DNA of 64,000 nucleotides from Bradyrhizobium sp. CCBAU 53338. Lineage in GTDB: Bacteria; Pseudomonadota; Alphaproteobacteria; Rhizobiales; Xanthobacteraceae. The DNA is taken from NCBI RefSeq assembly GCF_015291665.1, contig NZ_CP030048.1, positions 806,001 to 870,000 of the forward strand, given 5' to 3'. The notes beneath the pieces were generated by a model, which had not been told where the DNA came from, made no database searches, and worked only from the letters and a program-made list of their open reading frames with translations. Positions 37,876 to 46,238 of the stretch are shown here, one piece after another (the first letter of the stretch is position 1; every line of letters starts with the position of its first letter). The position numbers and the translations under genes were made by a program.

Positions 37876-39050
37876 TGTCCGGGCAAACGATCAAGTCGGC
37901 CCTTCTCCAGGTCCATTCCATTGCGGGCCTCGTGCTCGCACTGCTGCTCTGCCTGATCGCGCTGACCGGCGTGATCATGAGCTTTGAGGACGAGATCGTC
38001 GACCATCTGAATGCCGCCATCGTGCAGGTCGCGCCACGGACGACGGCGGCGCTCTTGCCGGACGAGCTGGTGTCGCGCCTGAAGGCTGTGCCGCATGCCG
38101 GCAAGGTCGCGGCCATCATGCTGTCGAGCGATCCGTCAGCCGCCGTGCACGTGCGCTTCGCGCGTGACGAGCAGGGCGGGCGGCCGTCGTCGGTCTATGT
38201 CGACCCCTATGACGGCCACGTGCTTGGTGTCCCGCGCGGCGAGGAGTTTTTTACGACCGTGCGCGGGCTGCATCGCTGGCTGCTCATTCCCGGCGATGCC
38301 AAAGGTTGGGGCCGCCAGATCACAGGCGTCGCCGCGCTGGGCCTGATCGTGATGTTCATCTCGGGTCTCGTGCTACGATGGCCGCGCCGGGCGAGCAGCG
38401 CGAAGATATGGCTGAAGCCGAATCTCGCGCTCAGCGGCCGTGGCCTGCATCGTTCGTTGCATGCCGTCATCGGCACCTGGGTGTTGCCGATCTATCTGGT
38501 CATGACGCTCACCGGGCTCTGGTACTCGTTCGATTGGTACAAGGACGGCGTGGTCTGGTTGCTGGCACGGCCCCACGTTGCGGCCGCGAAGATGCAGCCG
38601 AAGCAGCCGCGTCAGTCTGGCCGCGTCGAGCCGGCTCAACCGGTCGGGTTCGATCGCGCGTGGTCGACCCTGTTGCGCGAGGAGAGCGGCGGCTTTGCCA
38701 GGGCGCAGCTGATGCTCCCGGCCGGCCTGGGCACTGTGATGCGGATCCGGTCGTGGCCGAAGGATTCCACGCTGGAAAGCGTACGCGACGAATTCCGCAT
38801 CGATGCCGCGACCGGCCAGGTGATCTCCGCGGAGCGCTATGCCGACAAGACGCTGGGCGAGAAAGTCATTGCGGGCGTGCTCGACATCCATCGCGGCGCG
38901 GTTCTGGGCTTTCCCGGCAAACTGGCGTTCATGATTGCTGCGGCGCTGATGCCGCTGTTCGCGATCACCGGGGTGTTCTTGTATCTGTCCCGTCGCAAGC
39001 TGCAGCGTCCAGCGCCGCCGACGCTTGGGAGGCTGGTTCCGGGTGAGTGA
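37875..39050 (+). CDS. PepSY-associated transmembrane protein (siderophore-iron reductase type)
   Basis: 391 aa from GTG 37875, sharing one base with the receptor stop. Four membrane segments: SIAGLVLALLLCLIALTGVI, ITGVAALGLIVMFISGLVLR, VIGTWVLPIYLVMTLTGLWY and FMIAAALMPLFAITGVFLYL; periplasmic PepSY modules lie between them. His residues at membrane edges (LQVHSIAG, LHRWLLIPG, LHRSLHAVIG, DIHRGAVLG) fit haem or metal handling. Family members accompany TonB receptors and are proposed to reduce ferric siderophores. Function is inferred from family and coupling. Confidence 0.88.
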   Translation: MSGQTIKSALLQVHSIAGLVLALLLCLIALTGVIMSFEDEIVDHLNAAIVQVAPRTTAALLPDELVSRLKAVPHAGKVAAIMLSSDPSAAVHVRFARDEQGGRPSSVYVDPYDGHVLGVPRGEEFFTTVRGLHRWLLIPGDAKGWGRQITGVAALGLIVMFISGLVLRWPRRASSAKIWLKPNLALSGRGLHRSLHAVIGTWVLPIYLVMTLTGLWYSFDWYKDGVVWLLARPHVAAAKMQPKQPRQSGRVEPAQPVGFDRAWSTLLREESGGFARAQLMLPAGLGTVMRIRSWPKDSTLESVRDEFRIDAATGQVISAERYADKTLGEKVIAGVLDIHRGAVLGFPGKLAFMIAAALMPLFAITGVFLYLSRRKLQRPAPPTLGRLVPGE

Positions 39051-39127
39051 TCCTCAACCGGAGTGGCTAGCCAAGTGCGCCACAATCGTTCAAAAGCCCA
39101 TGGCCTGTCCTCACCAGGATTGATGCC

Positions 39128-40360
39128 ATGAAGCTTTCGACCGTCACCCCCGCCGATATCCGCCGTGCGCTGCTGCTCGGCGAGGAAATTGCACTGCTCG
39201 ACCTTCGGCACGAGGCGGCCTTCGCCACCGGCCATCCGCTGTTTGCGGCCAACATGGCCGCGGAGCGGATCGCGATCGAGGCAGCGGTGAGGCTGCCCCG
39301 CAGGGACGTGCCGGTCGTGCTCTTTGATGACGGCGAGGGGCTGGTGGGAGTGGGCGCTGAACGCCTGGCAGCGCTCGGCTACGGCAATGTCCGTGCGCTC
39401 GACGGCGGGCTGAAGGCCTGGCGCGCGGCCGGTTACGAGGTGTTCGAGGACGTCAATTCCTACTCGAAGGCGTTCGGCGAACTGGTCGAGGCACGTCGCC
39501 ACACTCCGTCGTTGAGTGCCGACGAAGTGGCAAAGCTGATCGCGGACAAGGCCAACATCGCCATCCTCGATGTCCGCCGCTTCGACGAATACGCGACCAT
39601 GAACATTCCGGGCTCGGTCAGCGTGCCCGGTGCGGAGCTGGTGCTGCGGGCCGGCCAGGCCGCGCCAGATCCAGACACCACCATCATCGTCAATTGCGCC
39701 GGCCGCACCCGCTCGATCATCGGGACCCAGTCGCTGATCAATGCCGGCGTGCCCAACGAGGTGCGGGCGCTCCGCAATGGCACGATCGGCTGGACGCTGG
39801 CGCGGCACACGCTCGATCACGGCGCTGACACGCGCGGCGCGATAGGCTCGTTCGAAAACGGTCCGGCCAATGCCCGCGACGTCGCCTATCGCGCCGGCGT
39901 CGGCCATATCGGCGCGAACGAGATGGCGGCGCTGGTCGACGAGACCAGCCGCACGCTCTATCGCTTCGACGTACGCGACGCCGAGGAATATACGGCCGGC
40001 CATCTCCCGGGCTTCCGCCACTATCCCGGCGGCCAGCTCGTGCAGGAGACCGACATGGCCGCCCCGGTGCGCGGCGCGCGCATTGTCCTGACCGACGACA
40101 AGGGCGTGCGCGCCGACATGACGGCGTCCTGGCTCGCGCAGATGGGCTGGGAGGTCTATGTGCTCGAAGGCGGCTATGCCGGCACGCTCGATGTCGGCCC
40201 GCCCCTGGTGCTGCCGAAGCCGGACCCCGCGCATCGCTACCGCCGGCCCTATGAAGGAACCGATATCGCCGAGCGTGCGATGCAGGCCTATCTCGACTGG
40301 GAATATGGCCTGGTCGACCAACTCCGCCGCGACGGCACACACGGGTTCTATGTGATCTGA
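39128..40360 (+). CDS. Triple-rhodanese-domain sulfurtransferase homologue
   Basis: 410 aa with three rhodanese modules at roughly 1-105, 125-235 and 260-360. Only the middle one has the active-site cysteine (C190 in IIVNCAGRTRS); the equivalent loops of domains 1 and 3 read LFDDGEG and LTDDKG. It moves sulfane sulfur via a persulfide if active; the preferred substrate is unknown. No signal peptide, so cytosolic. It stands 77 bp after the PepSY gene and may be independent of the iron pair. Confidence 0.88.
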   Translation: MKLSTVTPADIRRALLLGEEIALLDLRHEAAFATGHPLFAANMAAERIAIEAAVRLPRRDVPVVLFDDGEGLVGVGAERLAALGYGNVRALDGGLKAWRAAGYEVFEDVNSYSKAFGELVEARRHTPSLSADEVAKLIADKANIAILDVRRFDEYATMNIPGSVSVPGAELVLRAGQAAPDPDTTIIVNCAGRTRSIIGTQSLINAGVPNEVRALRNGTIGWTLARHTLDHGADTRGAIGSFENGPANARDVAYRAGVGHIGANEMAALVDETSRTLYRFDVRDAEEYTAGHLPGFRHYPGGQLVQETDMAAPVRGARIVLTDDKGVRADMTASWLAQMGWEVYVLEGGYAGTLDVGPPLVLPKPDPAHRYRRPYEGTDIAERAMQAYLDWEYGLVDQLRRDGTHGFYVI

Positions 40361-40509
40361 AGTGGCGGTGCTGATCCACCGGAGTTGTACGGAGCAGCCG
40401 GGCCAGGCCTTGCCACGCCGGACGAATGATGGTCGATTTTAAGTGCGAATCAGTTTTGCGTTCTGCCCAGACATCCCGGGTCCCGGGATCCTCGCCGCGA
40501 CGGACGCAA

Positions 40510-41664
40510 ATGGCTCACGACGCCGAAACGATCGAACGACCAGCCTCGACACAGGGGGCCGCAAACGCCGCTTTCCTGCGCAACCTGCCGGCGCCGGAGC
40601 CGTCAATGGGGTCGGCCGCCTACGCCGCCCAGCGCGAGCGCGCACTCGCCTTCGATCCGCGCCGGCGCGCCAACTACGAGAAATATCTGCGCGCGCGGGC
40701 GGATCGCAAGATCGTCGACTATCTGCCGATCAAGCTCGACATCGAGAATGTCAGCCGCTGCAATTTCCGCTGCACCATGTGCCAGGTCAGCGACTGGCAC
40801 AAAGGCCAGCGTGCCGCCGACATGCCGCTCGAGAGCTTCAAGGCGCTGCTCGACCGGCAATACGGCCTGATCGAGATCAAGCTGCAGGGCATGGGCGAGC
40901 CTCTGATGCAGGGCGATGCCTATCTCGCCATGCTGCGCCATGCGCGCGAGCGCGAGATCTGGGTGCGCACCACGACGAATGCGTCGCTGCTGCATTTGCG
41001 CGAGAACTATCGCCGGTTGATCGACGCCGATCCGAACGAGGTGCAGATCTCGATCGACGGCGCCGACGAGGCCACGTTCGAGAGCATCCGCCGTGGTTCG
41101 GTGTTCTCGCGCGTCATCGCCAATTGCAAGCTGATCAACGCCTATTCCCGCGAGCGCGGCGTCGATCGCACCAAGATGTGGGTGGTGGTGCAGCAGTCGA
41201 ACCGGCACCAGCTGCCTGATTTCGTCGAGCTTGCGGCCGAGGCCGGCTTCACAAGTCTCGCCTTCTCGCTCGACCTCACCAATTGGGGCCAGGACAAATG
41301 GGGTGAGGCGTTGCGCGACATCGTCGCGGAGGATGCCTTGACCGAAGAGCTCTGTAACAGGTTGATGGCGCGCGGCCGCGAACTCGGCGTGCGCGTGGCG
41401 TTCTGGAACGTGACCGACAAATATAGCTGGCGCAAGACCGACAAGCTCTGCCCTTGGCCGTTCGAGCGGCTCTATGTCTCCTCCGATATGCGCACCGTTC
41501 CATGCTGCACCATCGCCAATCCTGAAGTTGTCGATCTCGGCAACGCCGAGGATCTCGTCGCGATCTGGCATGGCGAGACCTATGAGACCTTCCGCAGGGA
41601 TCATCGCGAGGGCCGCATTCCCGAAGTCTGCAAGGGATGTTATCGCGAGGACGATCGCGCCTAG
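40510..41664 (+). CDS. Radical SAM / SPASM domain protein
   Basis: 384 aa from ATG 40510. The [4Fe-4S] motif is in SRCNFRCTMCQVS (C-x3-C-x2-C), the SAM-binding GE motif in KLQGMGEPLM, followed by VQISIDGADEATFESIRRGS. The C-terminal SPASM-type region has Cys in KLCPWPFERLY, VPCCTIANP and VCKGCYRED. Such proteins occur in polysaccharide and RiPP loci. Its stop shares the palindrome CTAG with the convergent stop of the SDR gene at 41661, marking it as the left border of the sugar cluster. The substrate is unknown. Confidence 0.9.
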   Translation: MAHDAETIERPASTQGAANAAFLRNLPAPEPSMGSAAYAAQRERALAFDPRRRANYEKYLRARADRKIVDYLPIKLDIENVSRCNFRCTMCQVSDWHKGQRAADMPLESFKALLDRQYGLIEIKLQGMGEPLMQGDAYLAMLRHAREREIWVRTTTNASLLHLRENYRRLIDADPNEVQISIDGADEATFESIRRGSVFSRVIANCKLINAYSRERGVDRTKMWVVVQQSNRHQLPDFVELAAEAGFTSLAFSLDLTNWGQDKWGEALRDIVAEDALTEELCNRLMARGRELGVRVAFWNVTDKYSWRKTDKLCPWPFERLYVSSDMRTVPCCTIANPEVVDLGNAEDLVAIWHGETYETFRRDHREGRIPEVCKGCYREDDRA

Positions 41665-42539
41665 CCGGCGATCTCGCGGCCGTAGCGATTGATCATTGCG
41701 CCGATCTCCATCGGCTGGTAGCCGTAGCGCGCGATCGCATGCGCGCTCGAGAGCGTGAACGACGTGTTGGTCGGGGTGATCTCTTCGATTTTGGCTGACA
41801 CCCCCAGCGCCAATGCAAGGCGCTCGATGACTTCGCGTACCGTCAGCGATCCCGCGGCGCCGAGCACCGCTGGGTCGAAGCCACTCCAGGGCTCGCGGGT
41901 CAGTGCGGCCTGGACCAGTGCTGCAATGTCGTCGATATGAGCTGCGTTGTTGTAGAGCCGGTCGAGATGGAAGGCGCGTATCGGTTCGCCCGCTCGCAGC
42001 CGCGACGCCACGCCAGAGAGCCAGTTCCGATGCGCGCCCGGGCCAACGACTCCCGGCAGGCGCAGTGCCAGCGTGGAAAATTCGGCCGAGAGTTCGGCGA
42101 GCCGCTGCTCGACGATGAGCTTCGTTGCGCCATAGGCGTCGGGATCGCGCACCGGTGTGGTTTCGTCGACGACGTCCTGCTCGATCCGACCGTAGTAGGA
42201 GAGCGACGAGAAGAAAATGAAGCGATTGGTACCCCAGCGCTGGGCGGCCTCGATCAACGCAAAGCTCGCATCAATGTTGTCTCGAACCAGCGTTGCGACG
42301 CCGATGCCCGGGGCCGGCGATGTACCAGCAGTGTGCACGATGGCGTCGAACGGACCGACGAGCCGGCCCGCGTCGATTAGGTCGGTCTGGACTGGTTCCA
42401 GGCGCTTGACGTCACGCAAAGGGGCCAAAAAGCCGGTGTCGCGGCGATAAGTGCCGACGACATCGTAGCCGTTGCTCGCGAGCCGGCGCGCCACCGTGCC
42501 GCCCGAGAAACCGGAGACGCCGGTCACGAGCACGCGCAT
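41661..42539 (-). CDS. NAD(P)-dependent SDR epimerase/dehydratase (cluster SDR 3)
   Basis: 292 aa extended SDR. MRVLVTGVSGFSGGTVARRL has the GxxGxxG nucleotide site, FIFFSSLSYYGRIEQD the active-site Ser strand, and DAYGATKLIVEQRL the YxxxK. It is the last gene of the minus-strand sugar operon, 9 bp after the transketolase C gene. By family it would epimerise, dehydrate or reduce a nucleotide sugar; substrate not deducible. Confidence 0.88.
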   Translation of the reverse strand: MRVLVTGVSGFSGGTVARRLASNGYDVVGTYRRDTGFLAPLRDVKRLEPVQTDLIDAGRLVGPFDAIVHTAGTSPAPGIGVATLVRDNIDASFALIEAAQRWGTNRFIFFSSLSYYGRIEQDVVDETTPVRDPDAYGATKLIVEQRLAELSAEFSTLALRLPGVVGPGAHRNWLSGVASRLRAGEPIRAFHLDRLYNNAAHIDDIAALVQAALTREPWSGFDPAVLGAAGSLTVREVIERLALALGVSAKIEEITPTNTSFTLSSAHAIARYGYQPMEIGAMINRYGREIAG

Positions 42540-42548
42540 CGTCCGCCC

Positions 42549-43460
42549 TCAGCCGATCTTGGCCAGGATCCGTTCGGGCGACAGGCCGTGTGCCGCGAGC
42601 AGATCACTGGTCGAGCCGTAATTGTGGATGAAAGCATCTTGCAACGTGAATGTATCGAGCCGGCAGGTGGCGCGGACGTCCCACGCGATCTGCTTCACCT
42701 GGGATGCGAGTCCGCCCTGGGGCGCGTGTTCCTCAATGACAACGACATGGCGGTGCTGCTGCAAGGACGCCGTGACGCCGTCGCGATCGAGCGGTTTGAG
42801 TGTATGCGCGGAGACCAGTGAGACCGAGCGTCCCTGCGCCGCCAGCTTGTCGGCGATCTCAACCGCCATTGCCGTGATCACGCCATAGGTGAGGATGCAG
42901 ACGTCGCTGCCGCGTCGCAGGTAACGCAATTTGCCGAACTGCCAGGGCTCCGCGTTCGCCGTCAGCACGGGCTCGCCGGCCTTGCCGATGCGCAGGTAGA
43001 CCGGACCGTTCTTCTGCTGCGCACACCAGCGCGTGGCCTCGATGCATTCGAGGGGATCGCAGGGCGCGAGCACCTGCATGTTGGGCAGCGCGGAGGCAAT
43101 CGCGATGTCCTCCTGGGTGTGATGCGTGCCGCCCAGGGTCGAATAGATCACGCCCGCGCCCATGCCGACCACGGTGACCGGCAGGTTCTGGTAGCAGAGA
43201 TCGTCACGGATCATCTCGAATGGACGATAGAGGCTGAAGGTCGCAATCGTGTAGGCGAAGGGCTGGCAGCCCTTTAGCGCCAGGCCGGCGGCGATGCCGA
43301 TCATCGACTGCTCGGCGACGCCGACATTGACGAAGCGTTCAGGGTACTCGCTGGAGAATTTCCCCATGCTGCCGGCCGGCGAGATGTCGGCGACGACGAT
43401 ATAGACGTCGGGATTGGCGGTCGCTTCCGCGTACAGCGTCTCGGAAAAGGTGTTTCTCAC
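42549..43460 (-). CDS. Transketolase, C-terminal subunit
   Basis: 303 aa, GTG start. Pyrimidine-binding and C-terminal domains of a split transketolase: VVADISPAGSMGKFSSEYPE, RFVNVGVAEQSMIGIAAGLA (catalytic Glu for TPP activation), GGTHHTQEDIAIASALPNMQ and PVYLRIGKAGEPVL. The GTGA start overlaps the transketolase N gene stop by 4 bp, so the halves are coupled. It transfers two-carbon ketol units between sugar phosphates. A dedicated copy inside a nucleotide-sugar operon suggests precursor supply or chain extension. Confidence 0.92.
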   Translation of the reverse strand: MRNTFSETLYAEATANPDVYIVVADISPAGSMGKFSSEYPERFVNVGVAEQSMIGIAAGLALKGCQPFAYTIATFSLYRPFEMIRDDLCYQNLPVTVVGMGAGVIYSTLGGTHHTQEDIAIASALPNMQVLAPCDPLECIEATRWCAQQKNGPVYLRIGKAGEPVLTANAEPWQFGKLRYLRRGSDVCILTYGVITAMAVEIADKLAAQGRSVSLVSAHTLKPLDRDGVTASLQQHRHVVVIEEHAPQGGLASQVKQIAWDVRATCRLDTFTLQDAFIHNYGSTSDLLAAHGLSPERILAKIG

Positions 43461-44272
43461 GCCTGTGTCTCCAACTCGCGGATCGCCTGGGCATATTCGT
43501 CCTTGTTGGGCGCGCGGTAATGCCAGATCGGCGCGTTCTCCATGTAGCTGACGCCCTTGCCCTTGGTCGTGCGCGCCACTACCATCAGCGGCCGGTCGCC
43601 CTTGCGCAATGATACGGCCCGGAAGATCGCTGCAGAATCGTGGCCATCTATCTCGGCAGTCTCCCAGCCGAACGCGTCAAACTTCGCAGTCAACGGGTAA
43701 AGCGAGGGATGGGTCTCGGAGGTGCGTCCGAGGCTTTGAAAGTCGTTGTTGTCGATGAAGGCGACGATGTTGGTCAGCTTCAGCGAGGACGCCATCAGCA
43801 CGGCCTCCCAGGTCGATCCCTCCTGGGTCTCGCCGTCGCTGAGCACCGTGTAGATCATCCCGTCGCGACGCTTGCCGCGTTCGGCCAGCGCCATGCCCAC
43901 CACCATCGACAGCCCGTGGCCGAGCGAACCGGTCGAGGCCTCGATGCCGGGATTGCCGTAATCCGGATGCACACCGAGGCGGCCGTGCGGCGTGCAATAG
44001 GCGTCGAGGTCGGCCCGCGAGAGGACGCCGAGCTCCTCCAGCACGACATACTGGATCATGCAGCCATGGCCTTTCGACATCAGGAATGTGTCGGGCGAGG
44101 ACAGGCCGGGCTTGCGCATCAGCGCGTTGTAGATGGCATCGACGATCTCGGTGCAGGAGAAGGCGCCGCCGATGTGGAGCGCCGAGACGCGCTGCGAAAT
44201 ATCGAGGATGCGCCGGCGGTAGCGCTGGCAGCGCGTCCGCGCCGCTCTTGCATCGAAGCTGGCTTGGGTCAT
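43457..44272 (-). CDS. Transketolase, N-terminal subunit
   Basis: 271 aa. The TPP pyrophosphate/Mg site is seen as YTVLSDGETQEGSTWEAVLM followed by IVAFIDNNDFQSLGRT (S replaces G in the usual GDGE). HIGGAFSCTEIVDAIYNALM, MSKGHGCMIQYVVLEELGVL and GSLGHGLSMVVGMALAERGK complete the fold. Together with the next gene it makes one full transketolase. It lies 15 bp after the class I methyltransferase gene. Confidence 0.93.
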   Translation of the reverse strand: MTQASFDARAARTRCQRYRRRILDISQRVSALHIGGAFSCTEIVDAIYNALMRKPGLSSPDTFLMSKGHGCMIQYVVLEELGVLSRADLDAYCTPHGRLGVHPDYGNPGIEASTGSLGHGLSMVVGMALAERGKRRDGMIYTVLSDGETQEGSTWEAVLMASSLKLTNIVAFIDNNDFQSLGRTSETHPSLYPLTAKFDAFGWETAEIDGHDSAAIFRAVSLRKGDRPLMVVARTTKGKGVSYMENAPIWHYRAPNKDEYAQAIRELETQA

Positions 44273-44287
44273 GACAGCGTCCTCGTC

Positions 44288-44953
44288 CTACTCGATGATC
44301 GTCCAGAAATAATCGCCGGTATAGCCGGCTTCATTGAACAGCGCGATCCAGCCTTCGGGATAGTCGTGGAAGCGGGCAGTGAGCACCCACTCCTCGAAGA
44401 CCGCCTTCTGCTCAGGCGTGCGATAGGAATCGACCTGCACGAACGCACGTCCGCCCGAGACGCGCTGGATTTCCTGCAGCGCCTGGATACATCCGGTGCG
44501 GTCGAGATTGTGAATGGTGTTGAGCGAGATCGCACACTTGAAGCTGTTGTCGGGGAACGGCAGTTCCAGCGCGTTGCCGAGATGCAGGCGGCCGATCGTC
44601 TCCGCCTCGCAATGCATCAGCGCGTAGCGGGAAATGTCGAGCCCGAACGCTTCCAGCCCCGGACAGGCGATCATGAGATCCTTGACCAGAAAACCCTTGG
44701 CGCAGCCGATGTCGAGCACGCGGTCCCCGGGCTTCAGCGAGAAGTGCTCGATGAAATCGCGCGCCACCGGCACCCAGCGGCCGTCATAGCGATAGCCGCC
44801 ATAGCCATACTCGCGCGGACCGTCGAAATAGGTCTCGCCATATTCACGGGAAATGCGGATGTGCTCCTCGGTCTTGGCGGTGGCGCGCGCGGAGAGATTG
44901 CGCTTGCCGCGCGGCAGTTTGGAGAGGAGATTCACTTCAGGCATAGGCATCAT
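44288..44953 (-). CDS. Class I SAM-dependent methyltransferase
   Basis: 221 aa from ATG 44953 (M38 and M40 of the open frame are alternatives). SAM-binding motif I VLDIGCAKGFLVKDL, then FGLDISRYALMHCEAETIGR and NALELPFPDNSFKCAISLNT match Methyltransf_11/25. An N-terminal Tyr/Gly-rich patch (EYGYGGYRYDGRW) is unusual and repeated in related sugar-locus enzymes. It probably methylates a sugar or its carrier within this operon; it starts 10 bp after the UGDH-like gene. Confidence 0.88.
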   Translation of the reverse strand: MMPMPEVNLLSKLPRGKRNLSARATAKTEEHIRISREYGETYFDGPREYGYGGYRYDGRWVPVARDFIEHFSLKPGDRVLDIGCAKGFLVKDLMIACPGLEAFGLDISRYALMHCEAETIGRLHLGNALELPFPDNSFKCAISLNTIHNLDRTGCIQALQEIQRVSGGRAFVQVDSYRTPEQKAVFEEWVLTARFHDYPEGWIALFNEAGYTGDYFWTIIE

Positions 44954-44963
44954 CCAGTTCGTG

Positions 44964-46238
44964 TCACGACGCTCGCGCGCCGAGCGTGCGATAATCAAGC
45001 CCGGCCGCGCGCGCGGCCGTGGCATCGAGCACGCGATAGGGATCGAGGACCAGCCGACCACGCATGAGGAGCGCTAGATCGTCGGGCGCGAGGTCACGGA
45101 ATTCCGGCCAGGGTGTCATGATCGCGAGCGCATCGACGTCGCGCGCCGCTTCGAGCGCGTTCGATGCGGCCGTCAGGTTCGGGTGCCGCGCGGCGGAGGC
45201 GGGCACCGCGGGGTCGAACGCGCGCATGGGACACACCGCGAGCTGCGCTATCAGCGCCAGCGCCGCCGAGTTCTTCACCGAATGCGTGTTTTCCTTGTAG
45301 GCGAGGCCAAGCACGCCGATCCGGGCCTGCGGCGACGTTGCCAGCAGCGCTTCGTTCAGCTCGCGCAGCGCCCAGTCCTTGCGATGGATGCTGTTGGCGA
45401 CGATGGCGCGGATCATGCCGGCATCAGTGCCGTGCTGGTCCGACAGCCGCATCACGGTGGCGAGATCGCGCTCGATATTGCCGCCGGCGAGCCCAAGACC
45501 CGGCGCGAGATAGGCATAGGGGCCGATGCGCGCGTCGAGCTTCAACGCAGGCCCAATCTCGGACCAGTCCGCGCCGACGCGCTCGCAAAGTTCGGCGAGC
45601 GTGTTGGCGGTGGTGACGGACGCCGCCAGCGCGCAGTTGATGGAGATCTTTGCAAGCTCGGCGCTCTCCAGCCGCATCGACAGCAGCGGGCAGCCGAAGG
45701 ATTCGAGAAAGGTTTGCCAGGCGGGCGGCAATGGGGCGTCCGGATCGAGGCAGCCGAGAATGAAGCGCTCAGGCTTTGTGGCGCGCTCGACCGCGCGGGC
45801 GAACACCAGCGTCTCGACCTGGTACAGGATAGTCCGGCCGGGACGCTGTCTTGCCCGTGTAAAACCCGGCGGCACCTGGCTGAGGATGACGATAGTGGCA
45901 TCGTCGCGCGTATTCGCGAGCACGATGTCGAGCAGAGTGTCGATGCCGCTGAGGTCGCTGACGCCGGAGCCATCGGTGGGCACATCAGGTGCGACATAGA
46001 CGAGATCGCAGGCGCGCAGCGCTGCCGCATCCGCAGAGAAATTGATGCGGTCACGATGAGCACGCAGGAGATCGTCGAGGCCGGGCTCACGGACCGGCAG
46101 GTCGCCGGCGGTGATGCGAGCAATCAGGGATGCATCTGCATCGACGCCGAGCGTCGCAAAACCCTGGGCGGCTGCTGCGATCGCCGAGCAAAGGCCCAGA
46201 TGGGTCATTCCGGCATAAGCGATGCGGGGACGGGTCAT
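44964..46238 (-). CDS. UDP-glucose/GDP-mannose dehydrogenase homologue lacking the catalytic cysteine
   Basis: 424 aa. Family fold: N-terminal NAD domain (RPRIAYAGMTHLGLCSAIAA; glycine motif degenerate, GMTHLG), central helix ESAELAKISINCALAASVTT with the expected Lys197 and Asn201, C-terminal domain IGVLGLAYKENTHSVKNSAA. The position of the nucleophilic Cys (about 56 residues after the Lys) reads GLAGGNIERDL, so Asn254 replaces Cys. A normal four-electron oxidation to a uronic acid is therefore unlikely. The gene overlaps the Gfo/Idh gene by ATGA. Confidence 0.88.
   Translation of the reverse strand: MTRPRIAYAGMTHLGLCSAIAAAAQGFATLGVDADASLIARITAGDLPVREPGLDDLLRAHRDRINFSADAAALRACDLVYVAPDVPTDGSGVSDLSGIDTLLDIVLANTRDDATIVILSQVPPGFTRARQRPGRTILYQVETLVFARAVERATKPERFILGCLDPDAPLPPAWQTFLESFGCPLLSMRLESAELAKISINCALAASVTTANTLAELCERVGADWSEIGPALKLDARIGPYAYLAPGLGLAGGNIERDLATVMRLSDQHGTDAGMIRAIVANSIHRKDWALRELNEALLATSPQARIGVLGLAYKENTHSVKNSAALALIAQLAVCPMRAFDPAVPASAARHPNLTAASNALEAARDVDALAIMTPWPEFRDLAPDDLALLMRGRLVLDPYRVLDATAARAAGLDYRTLGARAS

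Noticed and set aside
38837..40342. 501-codon minus-strand open frame opposite the rhodanese gene
   Set aside because: Antisense shadow crossing a gene boundary; composition is unlike a protein.
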